Shown: positions 1 through 11,829 of the stretch, one piece after another
How positions within the stretch are numbered: position 1 is the stretch's first letter
How the letters are laid out: every line of letters starts with the position of its first letter
Assembly: GCA_018398765.1 (NCBI GenBank)
Contig: JAHBMJ010000439.1
Location: 925-25,924, forward strand
DNA from: Chromera velia
Taxonomy: Eukaryota; Sar; Chromeraceae
Reading direction: 5' to 3'
Length of the DNA: 25,000 nucleotides
The notes under the pieces: model-generated
Database searches by the model: none
What the model was told of the DNA's origin: nothing
What the model saw: only the letters and a program-made list of their open reading frames with translations
Position numbers and translations under genes: made by a program

Positions 1-2765
1 CCCTGCCATACTCGGCCATACTATACCTCTCTTCACCTGGGATCACCCTCGCCGACCCTCGCCCTCATACCTCTCTCCATCTGTCCTCCATTGCCTTGTC
101 CCCATCCTGCCCCCCCTGCCTCTGCTGCTGTATATCGGTGCATGCAGAGCGCCTAGCAGAGCGTACAAACTGGCAGCCTTTACCTCCGTTGCCCTGTCTC
201 TCCTTAGGCTATCTCTTTTCCTTTAGAGGCATGGAAGAAAGAAGACAATAAGTGGTAAAGTGCATACGTGGTGGGAGCCATTGCATGACATTTGTGTGGC
301 ACTACGAATTGACTGTTACGCATCGTCTATTATTGTATAGATTATTGTATATTGTTATATTCTATGTAGTACGTTGCAGAGGATACAGGGCAACACAGGG
401 GCGTTTACTTAGAGGGAGTGAGAAGAATTTGGTCGAACCTCAGATATATTGTGCCCTTTTTATGTTTGCCCACCCTTTCTGTTCGGTCTGTTGTACTTTG
501 TAGCCCTTTATAACTATGCCATCTTCAGCTGTTCCATCCTAGTTGTTTTCTTAAATTTTCCCTTAGGGGAATCAAGGTCTGTCAAAAACGGTCAAAAAGC
601 ATTTTTTAGAGCATTTCAGTTTCTCGAAAACCTTTGCCACGTCCTCTATATCCTAGTCTACATCAGTTTCCGACAGCTGTAAACGCACATAGTCCCTAAT
701 GTATTCAGGAAGGGAACTCAAAAAGCAGTGGGAGGCGGCGGGAAGCTCTGTCTGAAGAGATTTTCCCCCCTTTGCTCTTGTGTTCACTTCAGAGGTTAGC
801 AAACTCTACAACGCAATTAAATGACTATGGTTGAAAGAATCTGATACGGCTGGTTTCGTTCGCAGTACTGGGGAAAATTGTTCACAGTGTCTTCTGTCTG
901 CTTCAAAGTGCGCTGTTTGCTCTGCTGAATTAAGGGAATTGGCAAGGACAGACCAAAATCAGGTGATCTGCTTTGCCTCTTCCTCAGTGTCTGATAGTGT
1001 CTGTGTCTGTGAAACCATGATAAACCATGCAGTTGCTGCTTTAAATTTGCTTCCCCTTCCATAGCGTTAATCTTCTTTCGAAAATTACAATCGTTTCCGG
1101 CTCCTGTTTAGGCTCCTAGCAGTGCTTTTGCCTCTCCAGCCGTGAACTTTAGCGTTATTTTACTCTCATTTAGCTTGGCAGCCTTCAGGACTGCGTGGTT
1201 GATATCTGATTCATGCTAATACTCCTCGACTAGCGATAGCTTTACGTTCTCCCAGGATATACTCATACTAGTCTCAAAAGGAGAGAATACGGCTTATTGC
1301 TAGGGCTTGTTGAGCGTAGTTAGAAAATCTGTCTGCCTTTTTAGCGGCCTAAAGCCTTCTAGAAGCTAATCTATACACAGATCATCATGTTGGGCATTCG
1401 TTCAGAGGGAGTCTGTACATCAAAGCTAACCGGCCTAGTAGAGATTCTGAAGTCGCTTAAAGTTTGTCACCAGTTCAATCAGCTCACTGAGCTTATCTCT
1501 AACTCTCATGCACTAGCTTCCGTCTCTTTTCTATTTTTACTTTTGCTGTAGGCTTATGCCGACAGATTCAGTTGGGGCCACTTTGCATAGCTACGCATAC
1601 ATGCGCCATGACAGCAGATCCTTTCAACTTGTATGCGCGCCTCTCTTTCAGCAGGCGCTCCCCGCATGGAGGGATGCCTGCATCACCCTAGATCACCCTA
1701 GTGCATCACCTTTCACTTCTCATACAAACTCATACTAACTGAATCTGTTTTCATCATGGTCCCCAGATATCCCCAGGAGCAATTCAATGAAGAAGCGCCA
1801 CAACTGGCCATAACATGTCATATGCCGCCTTTCACAATAACTCCCTATCCGCCCCTCAATCACATAATACAATTTTTAGGTGTTATATAAATATGAGAGT
1901 AAGGCTTCTGAATCAAAGAGCGGGACTTGCTAGGCTACGTACGCCTTAAGCCCCACTGATTCATCCAAATACTAGCTGCTTTCCCCGGGCCGTCCCGGGC
2001 TGCTGGGCAGCCCCCTGGGGAGAAGTCTATTACTAATTTAAAACAGTTACTCAGAAGAGCCCCCAGACACCCCACAAAAAACAAAAACCTCATTGCAATC
2101 ATTAAAAGACATATATTAGTTGTTATGCAGGAAAAGATGGAGCAAGTATATATGTAAGTGAGACTCCTCCCAACTCTTGCAGCCCCCCTCCTAGCCCCCC
2201 CCTTTAATTTTCTTCCCCTGTTGTGTGCCATAGGCGGCACACAGAGGCCTACTGGCATGACACATGCACGACTGGGCATAAGAAGGCAAGAACAGCGCAT
2301 ACTACCCCACTATAACAGTAAGCCGGGAGGGTACTAAGCCCATGTATAATCCAATGGAGCACGGCACGCCCACCAATCCGTCAATGACATATATGGTATT
2401 GCATCATCCCGGCACGCCTGAATAGAATTTGATGATTCAGAATCGGTGTGAGTTCAAGTTGTTTTTGCTTCTGTGCGTCTAGCTGTGCGTGCATGAATGA
2501 ACTCATCACAGACTTAACAGACAGATACTGGCAGTACAAAAGCTATAGGTTCCTGTAGAGCAGGACGGGAGATGACACTCAGTCTAGCACTCAGTCTGCA
2601 GCCAGTGCTTAAGGTATTATCCCTGACCAAACCTAAATTGTTCATTCTATTTCCGTCATTCGCTTCCTGTTTCCATCTCTTCATCTTTATAAAATCTTCT
2701 CCTTCTAATCGCTAGCCACTGCGTCTTCTCTGCTTCTGTTCATCTGTATATGTTCACCCTAGCTG
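1..2765. other. No recognisable gene; intergenic or decayed DNA
   Basis: No open frame here has recognisable family motifs, consistent composition or paired splice signals, and the open frames are short and scattered on both strands. A TATA-like string (TATATAAAT) lies at about 1884-1892, and a GC-rich, partly self-complementary patch at about 1983-2020 contains CCCGGGC twice; neither leads into a convincing gene. It may be intergenic, intronic or old transposon sequence. Confidence 0.5.
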
Positions 2766-2805
2766 GTGCAATATACTACTAGTTATACTAGTAAGACTGC
2801 TTTTC

Positions 2806-2887
2806 CTCTTTTTCTCTCTCTCTTTTTCATAGTTTTTTTTTTCTCTTCGAGACTTCAAGCTTCTCTTTCCCTTTCTCTTTCCCTTTC

Positions 2888-2918
<31 letters not shown>

Positions 2919-3310
2919 CTGTATGTGTGTGTGTGTCTCTCTGCATATGTATGTGTGTGTGTGTGTGTGTATGTGTGTGTGTGTATGTGTATGTGTGTAT
3001 ATGTGTGTATGTGTGTGTATGTGTATCTGTATATATATCTATATATATATATATGTATGTGTATGTGTGTATGTATGTATGTGTATGTATATGTATGTGT
3101 GTGTATATATGTGTGTGTATGTGTATGTGTCTGTGTCTGTCTGTGTCTGTGTCTGTGTCTGTGTCTGTGTCTGTGTCTGTGTCTGTATCTGTGTCTGTGT
3201 GTGTGTGTGTGTGTGTATGTGTGTGTGTGTGTGTATATGTGTATCTGTATATATATGTATGTATGTGTATATGTCTGTGTGTGTGTATGTGTGTGTATGT
3301 GTATGTGCTG
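2806..3310. repeat. Compound microsatellite: CT-rich then TG/TATG/TCTG
   Basis: A CT-rich tract (about 2806-2925) passes directly into TG-based repeats (about 2926-3310) with TATG, TATA and TCTG variants. A cleaner (TGTGTC)n block lies at about 3128-3185. All reading frames across it are open and give Cys/Val, Ser/Leu or His/Thr peptides; these follow from the repeat and do not indicate a gene. Confidence 0.95.
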
Positions 3311-4202
3311 TCACTGCTGTATATGGAACACTAGCTGTCTTTCTTTCCCTTTCAAAATTTTTTCCCACTTTTGTTTCCTTTTTGAATTTATTTGAATTCT
3401 TTTTTAAGTAACGAATCAAGTTGGACTCTCTTTAAAATTTGTTGTCCTTCCCTGTTTTCATCAACTTCCATCAAAAAAGAACGATGTGAAACAGAAAAAA
3501 GAGAAAAGACATTTTAAAAGAGGGAGAAGCAAAAAGAAGTACACAGCTAGAGGGCCGGAAAAAAAGATAAAAACTAGGAGATGTCTAAATAATACACAGT
3601 ACGGTTAGGAGTAACGATAGTAGGATGGTTAGCGGCCGCCCGGGTTACCAATTTCACGGTTATGGTAGTAGTTTTTAGTACCATGACCATGGTAATGGTA
3701 GTATTGCATATTTTTCCTAATACTAGTAAACTTTAAACCTGTTTTATCTAGTTTTACTATCAAATCTACAATCAACAGAAGCTACAGAGTAAACACCATT
3801 GTCACAATGTCATCAATGTTGCTAAACTCTTAGATCTGAGATAATAATCATAATATCAGAGATATTACTCTATCAGTATAAATAATGATATTATGTCATG
3901 ATTATGATGCTGTAGTACCGTGTTAATTGTTTAACTGTGCGATGAAACATATCATGAATACGAGTTCACTTAGTGAGGCCTGCCAGTGATATACTGATTG
4001 ATTGATTGATCCAGCAGACTCCAACGAAAATGCGACCTTGGGGGGTGACTGGGGGGGAGGTGTGTTGTTGCCTCCCCACCCAGACTTCGGCCGGTCAACC
4101 CTAAATGAATGCGTGATTTGCCTCTTCTAGCCGGGGGGGAAACACAGAATAAAAAGAAGAAGAATGAAAAGAGGAACAAAAGAAAAAAGATTGTCTCTCT
4201 TC
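3311..4202. other. AT-rich spacer without a gene
   Basis: No coding signal was found. It contains a poly-A-rich purine stretch (3470-3560), one arm of an inverted repeat (3577-3640, listed separately), a short TGAT tract near 3995-4010 and a G-rich patch at 4036-4062. The (GTAT)n target array of the downstream LTR element starts at about 4203. Confidence 0.5.
3577..3640 (+). repeat. Left arm of an imperfect inverted repeat (partner 12385-12445)
   Basis: The string ACACAGTACGGTTAGGAGT at about 3594-3612 recurs in reverse orientation near 12400-12420 with one mismatch, and similarity continues imperfectly both ways (ATGTCTAAATAAT against a CATCTACCTAGT-like string). Beyond this core both sides are rich in GGTTAC/GGTAGT-like words. 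This may be two copies of one dispersed repeat in opposite orientation, or the termini of a larger element. Confidence 0.4.
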
Positions 4203-4231
4203 GTGTGTATGTATGTGTATGTGTATGTATG
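4203..4231. repeat. (GTAT)n microsatellite, left half of a split array
   Basis: A short GTGT/GTAT tract ends exactly where the 5' LTR begins. The same sequence type resumes immediately after the 3' LTR (11323-11358). This suggests that the LTR element inserted into a pre-existing microsatellite. Confidence 0.8.
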
Positions 4232-5511
4232 TGTTACGCTTTCAGTTTCCTAGAAAAAAAAAAAGAGAGAACTTGCAAGGAAGAAAAAAAAATTTAGAAA
4301 GAAAGATAATATATATATACTGCCTTATAGGGTTAATGGGTATTTATCTATCATCCAAGAAATCCTGTGGGAAATTGTAAAAAATTAAATAATAATAAAC
4401 TAATATAGATTGATTGATTGATTGATTGATATAGAATGAGCTGTATTATGAGCATAAATAAAATGATAATATAGTTTCTCATAACAATGTAATAAACAGC
4501 TAGAGTAAAGCAAAATTGCAAAATATATGCAAAATGTGACCAAATAATGAGTTGGGTACTAGATCAGGCCAGGTTTACCTGTCGGTACATAAGCTTAAAA
4601 CCCGTCGTTGCTTTTAGACAGAGTGTTGTCAATATTGCTATACATGGTGGGATCTGCATGGCCAAGATGGTTGTATAGGCCGCTGGGTGAGAAGAGGAAG
4701 GCTCAGGGATCGACCATGATGCAAATAGCCTAACAAGAATCGTAGCTAAGTACGACTTGTCGACCTGCTTGTCAAACTTGTTGGTAAGCTCATTAAACTG
4801 CAGGCATGGGCATAGGAAGAGAAGTGTAAAGAAATTTTGTATGTTTCATGAGTAAGGATATAAAAACTTTTACGAACTCTCTGGAGAGTGTGCTGCAGGT
4901 TTAGTCGATCTTTTTGTCGATCTTCTTGTCGATCTTTTTGTTGTACGACCGTTTAGAGATGGCAAAACACACTAAAGACAAAACGGAATACATAAAACAT
5001 ATAAGAAAATTAAAGAGGGAAAAAAGAGACACACATAGAAAGAGAAAGAACGTGTCGAACTTTTTGTCAAACTCTGGCTCAGATGGCTTTTTATGTCGAA
5101 CGATTGCATGACATTTTTGCAAGGTTGCAACTTTTTATGAAATTCATGATCTTAACGATCCCGATCCTACTTTCAAAAGAAGTGAAATTTGAATCCAGAA
5201 ATCTGCAATTTGGTTTGTTAGACTTCGGTTCCGTATGTCGAACTCCGATTCTATATGTCGGACCAGTGACTTCCGTGTGTGATTCTTAAGTTGTTGAGCC
5301 TCCAATCTCACTTGTTGAACCTTAAATCTCACTTGTTGAACCTTCAATCTCGCTTGTCGAACCTTCAAGCTCAGTTGTCGGACCTTCAACCTCACTTGTC
5401 GAACCTGCAAGCCCGTTTGTCGAACCGATAAGGCCATTTGTCGGACTCGTCAACTCCGGTGAGGCACAGCTAGGTAGGCGCCCAATTCACCAAAAAGGGG
5501 AGGTCGTAATA
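4232..5511 (+). repeat. 5' LTR of the LARD-like element
   Basis: Inside the LTR are a (TGAT)n tract (about 4408-4430), GTCGATCTT repeats (about 4903-4940) and a degenerate tandem array with a period of about 21 bp, built on TTGTCGAACCTTCAA-like words (about 5285-5455). Short open frames within it are conserved between the two LTRs, but this follows from overall similarity and they resemble no known protein. The array gives an artefactual VRQ/KVQQ-type peptide on the minus strand. Confidence 0.85.
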
Positions 5512-5530
5512 CGTGGTGACGCCATTCTTT
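5512..5530 (+). other. Candidate primer-binding site of LARD-like element
   Basis: TGGTGACGCC starts at 5514, 2 nt after the LTR. Reverse-complemented it ends in CCA preceded by a possible discriminator base and acceptor strand, as expected for pairing to a tRNA 3' end. The donor tRNA was not identified. Confidence 0.55.
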
Positions 5531-8500
5531 GAGCTCGTGCTGTTTCAACAGCAAGCGACCTTCTGTCTTCTCCGTCCTCACCAAAGGTACTCGATCATTA
5601 GGTAGAGGTACACCGTGAAGCGCTGCCCAGTGTTTGTCAGACGGGTCCCTTACTGTCTTTACCGAGGACCCTTTGAGACCAAAGTAAGCAAAAAGCCTTC
5701 TGTCTTCTCCACTTTCAGTCAGACTGGAGTCTGAGCTTCTTTTTGAGAAAAGTAAACCGTGAAGCGCTGTTTTATTTTCAGTTAGAACCGTCGGGACACG
5801 TCTTCTTTGTCTCCGCTAGAGAAGTCTTCCCACGCCAGACCAAGCCGCGAAGCGCTATAAAGTTCTCTGATAGAGAGAGCCCCCACTGCAGCCTTGGAAA
5901 CATTTAGACTCTGCAAGCTGCTGGGTCAAAGACCCCGTCACCAAAACAAAACGGTCACAGACTTCTACAAGGCAAGCGGCAGCATCCCCAAACAAACCCA
6001 GCTCGCCCTCTAGACTTCCCCTATAGCAGGTACTACCTCCTTCCCCTCGCACCTCATCCTCTCAGTTGGCTTCGCCCTCTGAGAGTGAGACCCCCTACAT
6101 TCGACAGGTCCTGGTTGATCGAGTACCACTCACTCAAAGAAGGGGTCACACTCACCAGCTGACTCCCTCACACATCGCTTCTACCACTGCCAACCTCCAT
6201 GCTGGTTGCAGGAGGGAATCTCAACTATCCCTCTTAGCATCCCTCCGGATGCTCGATATTGAGAGGCGATTCTCACACGTCCCTAACAGAAACTCAATCA
6301 GGGTCGTACATCCAGTAGCGTCCCATTCCGGGGTATCGGAAGATTCCCAGGCTGAAAACATCCGCCCGTACTGCTCGACCCCCGTAGCAAACCTCTGCCG
6401 TCGTCCCGCTCCTGATCCTCCTTCACCTACTGAGTTGCGTTTTCCTATCAGGGCTTGAACAAACCGACCACCACCCGAATCAGACGACTCGCAGTCGCAG
6501 AGGTTGGGATCAGATTTCTACAAGAACGAGGAAACCAGACCGCTCATCATCATCTACTCCCCATACAGCACCCTGCTTATAAGTGACGGCTCTCACAACT
6601 GTAGGCCAACTATCTAGCACACTGAATACCGGGACCCTTCAACAAGAAGAGGATTCCCGCCAGACCACTTGTAATCCTCCGAACACAACCAACCAACCGC
6701 ACCCTGCAGCATGAACCAAAAGCTTTACTCGTCTGACCACACCCTTCCTATAGCAAGACAGATAGCCCCAACTGAGCCTATATAAGGAAAAATAAGGAGA
6801 AGCCCCACTACAGTTTACCTGGGGAAACCCCACCGCTGGCCGAAGAGCCTTTATAGCTTCCTGCTCTCTGAGTGCCTCTCTGATTCTTTCTTCCCTTCCG
6901 CTCTGAAGAAAAAAAAGAAAACACTCCTACGAGGACGATCCCCTCCTGTTACCCCTCTTACACCACTGGCAAGACCGCAGACGCTCTCCCAGACCCAAAG
7001 CTGCTATACCAATAGCTTTGCATCGTCGCCATCCCCAACCACAGCGAACTGTAAACCGACACGCCATAGTGAGTCTCCTACTGCCTTGCTCTGTACCTGA
7101 GCCGATTTTTCATTGCACATCCAGGCTGTCAGATTGCGCATAAGTGTGCAACACGCTCCTGCCGTGCAAAGTACTTGCAGCCGAAATTCAGGTAGATCCT
7201 CACCCTGCAAGCGTCGGCAAGACGTTCTAGACAGACCCTAACGGCTCCTAGGCCGCGCTTCTGCCAAGCAACCCCTATCCCTCTCCCACAACAGCCGACA
7301 CAGCCCCCCAAGGAACTTTATTAGCAGAGCGAGGCCACCAATTCCCTCTCCTCCCCTCTAGTACCATTCCGATCGATGGGTGTGTCGTTCAAAACCCACT
7401 TACAGTGCCAACAGTAAAACCATTCCCCGTCTCTCTTTGAAATCCTCTCTTCCCCTGAACAGCACCTAGCCGTATCTAGCTGTCACGCCGTCTTCAAAAG
7501 CCCTGCAGCACTATGAAGCTGACCTTCACTCATAAGAAAAAAAAAGAGAGGGCCATCTTGAGTGTATGCGTTCATGGAGTTAATAGGCTGCTCGTAAGCT
7601 TCTGGCTCTGCTGACAGCCCCCAGTTGCAACAACCACTCATCTATACAAAGGGGGTTCCGCTTGGACTGACCGGCGTCCTGCAATGGAATGGCGTCTTCA
7701 TTAACCATGGAAAATCTTGGAAGGGCATGGAAATGGAACCGCACACCGCATTCAATTGGTCTGCACCAACAGACGGACATGAGAACTGTGGAAATAGGAG
7801 ACAAGTGTAAGTATAGAAGCCAAAGCAAGGTGTGAGGACAATGAGGGACAGTTAAATAAATCCAGGCACAAAAACAGGTGAGCACAGGAGGGAACGTGTC
7901 GGCCGAGGAAGGGAGATGGACAACTGCAAAATCTAATGAAATTCCAATCGGCCAACGTTGCTGATCATACATGAAGAAATGCATGAGGACTCTCTGAGAT
8001 GCATGTATGATTCCTATGCTGATAAAATGCATGTGCATGGGTGAATGCATGAATATGAGGGGTGGGCATGCGTCTCAGATCAACACAAGTTCATGAAAAA
8101 GGTCACCGGAAAGGGAAAACAGGCGGAGAGAGGCCAGATCTCCCAAAAGGTCACCAAAAGAAAAAAAAAAGAGAACAGGCGGAGAGAGGCCAGATCTTCT
8201 GAGGCAGGGGTGAGGACCTGACCTCGTAATACAGCAGCGAGAGAGAAAGGAAGGAGACCGGGGGAGAGAACCCGGGGTTCCGGAGGCAGGGGTGAGAACC
8301 TGACCTCCCACGAAAGTTGCAATCCAAGGCATGTGCGAAGAGCAAGGAAAGAGTTGACATGCAAGTCAGTGGATCGTTAAAAGGACGGGGAAGGGGTCAA
8401 TATGAGGGAAGATCAGGGAGCCCGCAACCCTGCAAGAAATGGTAGAAAGAAATGAATCAGTATTTCCGAACAGAAGGAACAGTCAACATTGACTGTAGTA

Positions 8501-10028
8501 GAAGTTGCCATACGGGAGAGGTCTCAGTCTGACAAACGTCAACACCCATGAACAGACCTAACACTGCGTGGGATGCTGTTATGTGTAAAGATGAATATAT
8601 ATGTGTATCGAGATTCATAGCATGTATAACCCTGTGCGTAGGGAAGTATATGGATACAGACTATAAATCTTTCATAAAACTAATTGTCCATGCAAACAGG
8701 GGGAGGGAGGAAGAGCAACGGGTGACTGAATATACGAAAACCTGAGCTCGCTCCTGACTCACTACACTAAACAGGCAAGGGGTACGTGAATACTCTAGGC
8801 TTACTGACTTGTGGGAGGGCCCGCCCACAACCAGTAAACCTATGAGGAAATGTTATCCAATCAAAAAATATACACACCCACACACTCATACGTAGAAAGA
8901 ACGGAGGGCCTCGCCCACGACCTGTCCACGTGCCAGCCGATTTCCCTCCACAAACGAACAATGAGACATCCCCCCTTTCAAAACTGCATTGGTAGCCTTC
9001 CACTGCGCTGTGCTGATGTCTGTCTGTTGTTGGAATGCTTTTAGATGCAAATTTGCTTCAATGGTAATTCTAGAAAGCAAACTAGTCAGAACTATGCAAG
9101 ATAACAACTTGAAGGTCAGACGCGCGCGCGCATTAAATGTATGCATGCACTTTCACACGTACTCCGATTATCACTTGAGGAGCATGCAACAAAAGTGCCC
9201 CCTAAGTCAAGCAAAAATAATTGGTACGCATGCGAACGTACACAAACTGTCTGACCTTGCTGCTTCATGCTGCTTTTGTCTGACATTTGTATCAGACCGA
9301 ACTACAATCTGAGAGCAGACCGAAAACGGCTCTACATAGGAAGAGCTCAAAGTCATAGACGACATCTCAACAGTGCGATTGCTGCATAGTAGAGGACCAG
9401 ATTCGCTCATTGTAGCTTTTTATTACACAACGTTCAAACCGGCGTTCAGTCTGCTTATTTTACTTCATGTATATGCACTGATCTGAGAGACCGTCTGGTG
9501 GTAAGCCTGGCTTATGAGCGTCTTCATATAGATAAACAACTGTGTATCTTCTTTTTTTAACAATCCCTCTACCCAAAACAGCTTTCAGGCCCCTTTGAGG
9601 TCATCTATTGTGCAAAAATGATTAAAAAATCAAAAGACTCCGACGTAATACTCTATATACCACTTGTGCTGCCCCTCAGGAAGCCTCTGAGATGTATGAT
9701 ACATATGTATGCGTAGAATTTGCATTTACGAGGGCATGTTTCGATTAGTCTGCATATTGCATAAACATGTGTATGTCCTTCAATGTATACGCATCTTGGC
9801 ATGCTGTTACCAAGAGACTTTGAAAATGTACATTGAATGATTGTGTGGTGTCCTCTCTCCATTTGTATGCCATTTCGAGGGCTATTTCAGATTATGCGAG
9901 GAGTGCGCTACTCCGCATGTACATACTACCTATATTATTGTATGGCAACATCCTTCTCTCTTCCCATAGAAAGGAGAATATGTTACATATAGATATCCAT
10001 AAGTATGAGCGCGTAGAATCGCTCATAT
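5531..10028 (+). other. Interior of LARD-like element, no coding domain recognised
   Basis: About 4.5 kb between the LTRs. The first 2 kb is C/A-rich with frames up to 130 codons (6066-6458, opened by a non-ATG codon) and no recognised domain. Later parts contain short tandem duplications (8096-8310) and a small alternating CG stretch at about 9120-9130. A frame at 9833-10030 just before the polypurine tract contains the words LPILLYG and HIDIHKY, faintly like the end of a pol gene, but too little remains to call it. Confidence 0.6.
8096..8310. repeat. Short direct duplications inside the LARD-like interior
   Basis: Two units of a block with AAAAGGTCACC and ACAGGCGGAGAGAGGCCAG lie at about 8096-8144 and 8145-8198. 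Two units of GAGGCAGGGGTGAG followed by ACCTGACCTC lie at about 8202-8226 and 8283-8308. Purine-rich; no function assigned. Confidence 0.7.
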
Positions 10029-10042
10029 AAGAAGGGGGAATG
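10029..10042 (+). other. Polypurine tract before 3' LTR (LARD-like element)
   Basis: AAGAAGGGGGAA followed by TG abuts the TGTTACG start of the 3' LTR. A purine run at this place is the usual primer for plus-strand DNA synthesis in LTR retrotransposons and agrees with the orientation given by the primer-binding site. Confidence 0.7.
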
Positions 10043-11322
10043 TGTTACGCTTTCAGTTTCCTAGAAAAAAAAAAAGAGAGAACTTACAAGGAAGAAAAAA
10101 AAAATTAGAAAGAAAGATAGTATATATATGCTGCCTTATAGGGTTAATGGGTATTTATCTATCATCCAAGAAATCCTGCGGGAAATTGTAAAAAATTAAA
10201 TAATAATAAACTAATATAGATTGATTGATTGATTGATTGATATAGAATGAGCTATATTATGAGCATAAATAAAATGATAATATAGTTTCTCATAACAATG
10301 TAATAAACAGCTAGAGTAAAGCAAAATTGCAAAATATATGCAAAATGTGACTAAATAATGAGTCGGGTACTAGATCAGGCCAGGTTTACCTGTCGGTACA
10401 TAAGCTTAAAACCCGTCGTTGCTTTTAGACAGAGTGTTGTCAATATTGCTATATATGGTGGGATCTGCATGGCCGAGATGGTTGTATAGACCACTGGGTG
10501 AAAAGAAGAAGGCTCAGGGATCGATCATGATGCAAATGGCCTGACAAGAATCGTAGCTAAGTACGACTTGTCGACCTGCTTGTCAAACTTGTTGGTAAGC
10601 TCATTAAACTGCAGGTATGGGCATAGGAAGAGAAGTGTAAAGAAATTTTGTATGTTTCATGAGTAAGGATATGAAAACTTTTGTGAACTCTCTGGAGAGT
10701 GTGCTCCAGGTTTAGTCGATCTTTTTATCGATCTTCTTGTCGATCTTTTTGTTGTACGACCGTTTAGAGATGGCAAAACACGCCAAAGACAAAACGGAAT
10801 ACATAAAACACATAAGAAAATTAAGGAGGGAAAAAAGAGACACACATAGAAAGAGAAAGAACGTGTCGAACTTTTTGTCAAACTCTGGCTCAGATGGCTT
10901 TTTATGTCGAACGATTGCATGACATTTTTGCGAGGTTGCAACTTTTTGTAAAATTCATAATCTTGACGATCCCGATCCTACTTTTAAAAGAAGTGAAATT
11001 TGAATCCAGAAATCTGCAATTTGGTTTGTTGAACTTCGGTTCCGTATGTCGAACCCCGATTCCGTATGTCGGACCAGTGATTTCCGTGTGTGATTCTTAA
11101 GTTGTCGAGCCTCCAATCTCACTTGTCAAACCTTAAATCTCACTTGTCGAACCTTCAATCTCACTTGTTGAACCTTCAAGCTCAGTTGTCGGACCTTCAA
11201 CCTCACTTGTCGAACCTGCAAGCCCGTTTATCAAACCGATAAGGCCACTTGTCAGACTTGTCAACTCCGGTGAGGCACAGCTAGGTAGGTGCCCAATTCA
11301 CCAAAAAGGGGAGGTCGTAACA
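10043..11322 (+). repeat. 3' LTR of the LARD-like element
   Basis: It aligns end to end with 4232-5511 with roughly 50 substitutions and no net length change. Nearly all differences are transitions, many at CpG versus TpG/CpA positions. It contains the same TGAT tract (about 10219-10241) and 21-bp-type array (about 11096-11266), and ends CGTAACA at 11322. Confidence 0.85.
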
Positions 11323-11358
11323 TGTGTATGTATGTGTATATGTGTATGTATATGTGTG
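11323..11358. repeat. (GTAT)n microsatellite, right half of the split array
   Basis: TGTGTATGTATG-type repeats begin at the first base after the 3' LTR and match the tract at 4203-4231 in type and phase. They are read as the continuation of the array in which the element landed. Confidence 0.8.
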
Positions 11359-11444
11359 TCTTGTTTGGACTTCTGTCTATCTCTGTACTTCAGCGGAAAT
11401 CCGTGCACGTTTGTTTCACCATTGAGCAATTCGTCCGAAAGTGG

Positions 11445-11446
<2 letters not shown>

Positions 11447-11491
<45 letters not shown>

Positions 11492-11560
11492 TGTGTATAT
11501 GTGTGTGTGTCACCATGTGTGTGTATATATGTGTGTGTGTGAGAGAGAGAGAGAAAGAGA
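11447..11560. repeat. (GT)n then (GA)n microsatellite
   Basis: GT repeats with occasional TATA or ACCAT interruptions run from about 11447 to 11540, followed by GAGAGA to about 11560. The open frames across it are artefacts of the repeat. Confidence 0.95.
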
Positions 11561-11585
11561 ACAACCTACTTCGCCTCAAGCGCCC

Positions 11586-11819
11586 CTGCAGCTCAAACGC
11601 CCCCCCTCCCTCCTCGGGAGACCCTTGCAGCCCCAGTACCTCCCCTCCCTCCTCGGGAGACCTCTGCAGCTCCACCACCCCTCCTCCCTCCTCGGGAGAC
11701 CCCTGCAGCTCCAGCGCCCCTCCTCCCTCCTCGGGAGCCTCCTGCAGCTCCACCACCACCCTTCCCTCCTCAGGGGACCCCTGCAGCTCCATCAACCCCC
11801 CTCCCTCCTCGAAAGACCC
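11586..11819. repeat. 39-bp minisatellite, six units
   Basis: Six tandem units, each beginning CTGCAG or TTGCAG and containing CCCTCCTCGGGAGACCC-like sequence. The unit length is a multiple of three, so frames stay open on both strands: a 13-residue unit of LQLxxPxSLLGRP type on plus and a Glu/Gly-rich unit on minus. No start context, splice signal or neighbouring coding sequence supports translation; it is scored as a minisatellite. Confidence 0.85.
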
Positions 11820-11829
11820 TCAACATAGT

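Larger units (their letters stand above)
4232..11322 (+). mobile_element. LTR retrotransposon, non-autonomous, LARD-like
   Basis: Two direct repeats of 1280 bp (4232-5511 and 10043-11322) align without net indels at a constant offset of 5811. Each starts TGTTACG; the second ends CGTAACA and the first CGTAATA, giving the TG...CA ends and short inverted termini of LTRs. A candidate primer-binding site (TGGTGACGCC) lies 2 nt inside the 5' LTR, and a purine tract (AAGAAGGGGGAA) sits just before the 3' LTR, which sets plus orientation. The 4.5-kb interior has no long open frame and no recognisable protease, RT, RNase H or integrase, as expected of a large retrotransposon derivative mobilised in trans. 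Flanking GTAT repeats hide any target duplication. LTR divergence is about 4 percent by hand count, so insertion is not recent. Confidence 0.8.

Noticed and set aside
2440-2470. tRNA-like T-loop string (GAGTTCAAGTT)
   Set aside because: No acceptor stem, D-arm or anticodon arm could be paired around it.
2766-3419. Cys/Val/Ser-rich and His/Thr-rich frames up to 209 codons
   Set aside because: They arise from the TG/TATG microsatellite, with three plus frames and one minus frame open together.
4914-5289. Small frames conserved between the two LTRs (MSIFL..., MAFYVERL...)
   Set aside because: Their conservation equals that of the surrounding LTR sequence and they lack homology; several differences change residues.
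7580-8050. Minus-strand 156-codon frame in the LARD-like interior
   Set aside because: No domain, no splice context, antisense to the element, and overlapping frames are open; probably chance.
9833-10030. Possible end of a pol gene (words LPILLYG, HIDIHKY)
   Set aside because: The resemblance to RT or RNase H ends is only a few residues, with no upstream catalytic motif, and the position before the polypurine tract is the only other support.
4225-11330. A precise target-site duplication for the LARD-like element
   Set aside because: Several 4-6 bp matches (ATGT, ATGTG) can be drawn, but both flanks are GTAT repeats and ATGTG also precedes the inner LTR, so none is diagnostic.
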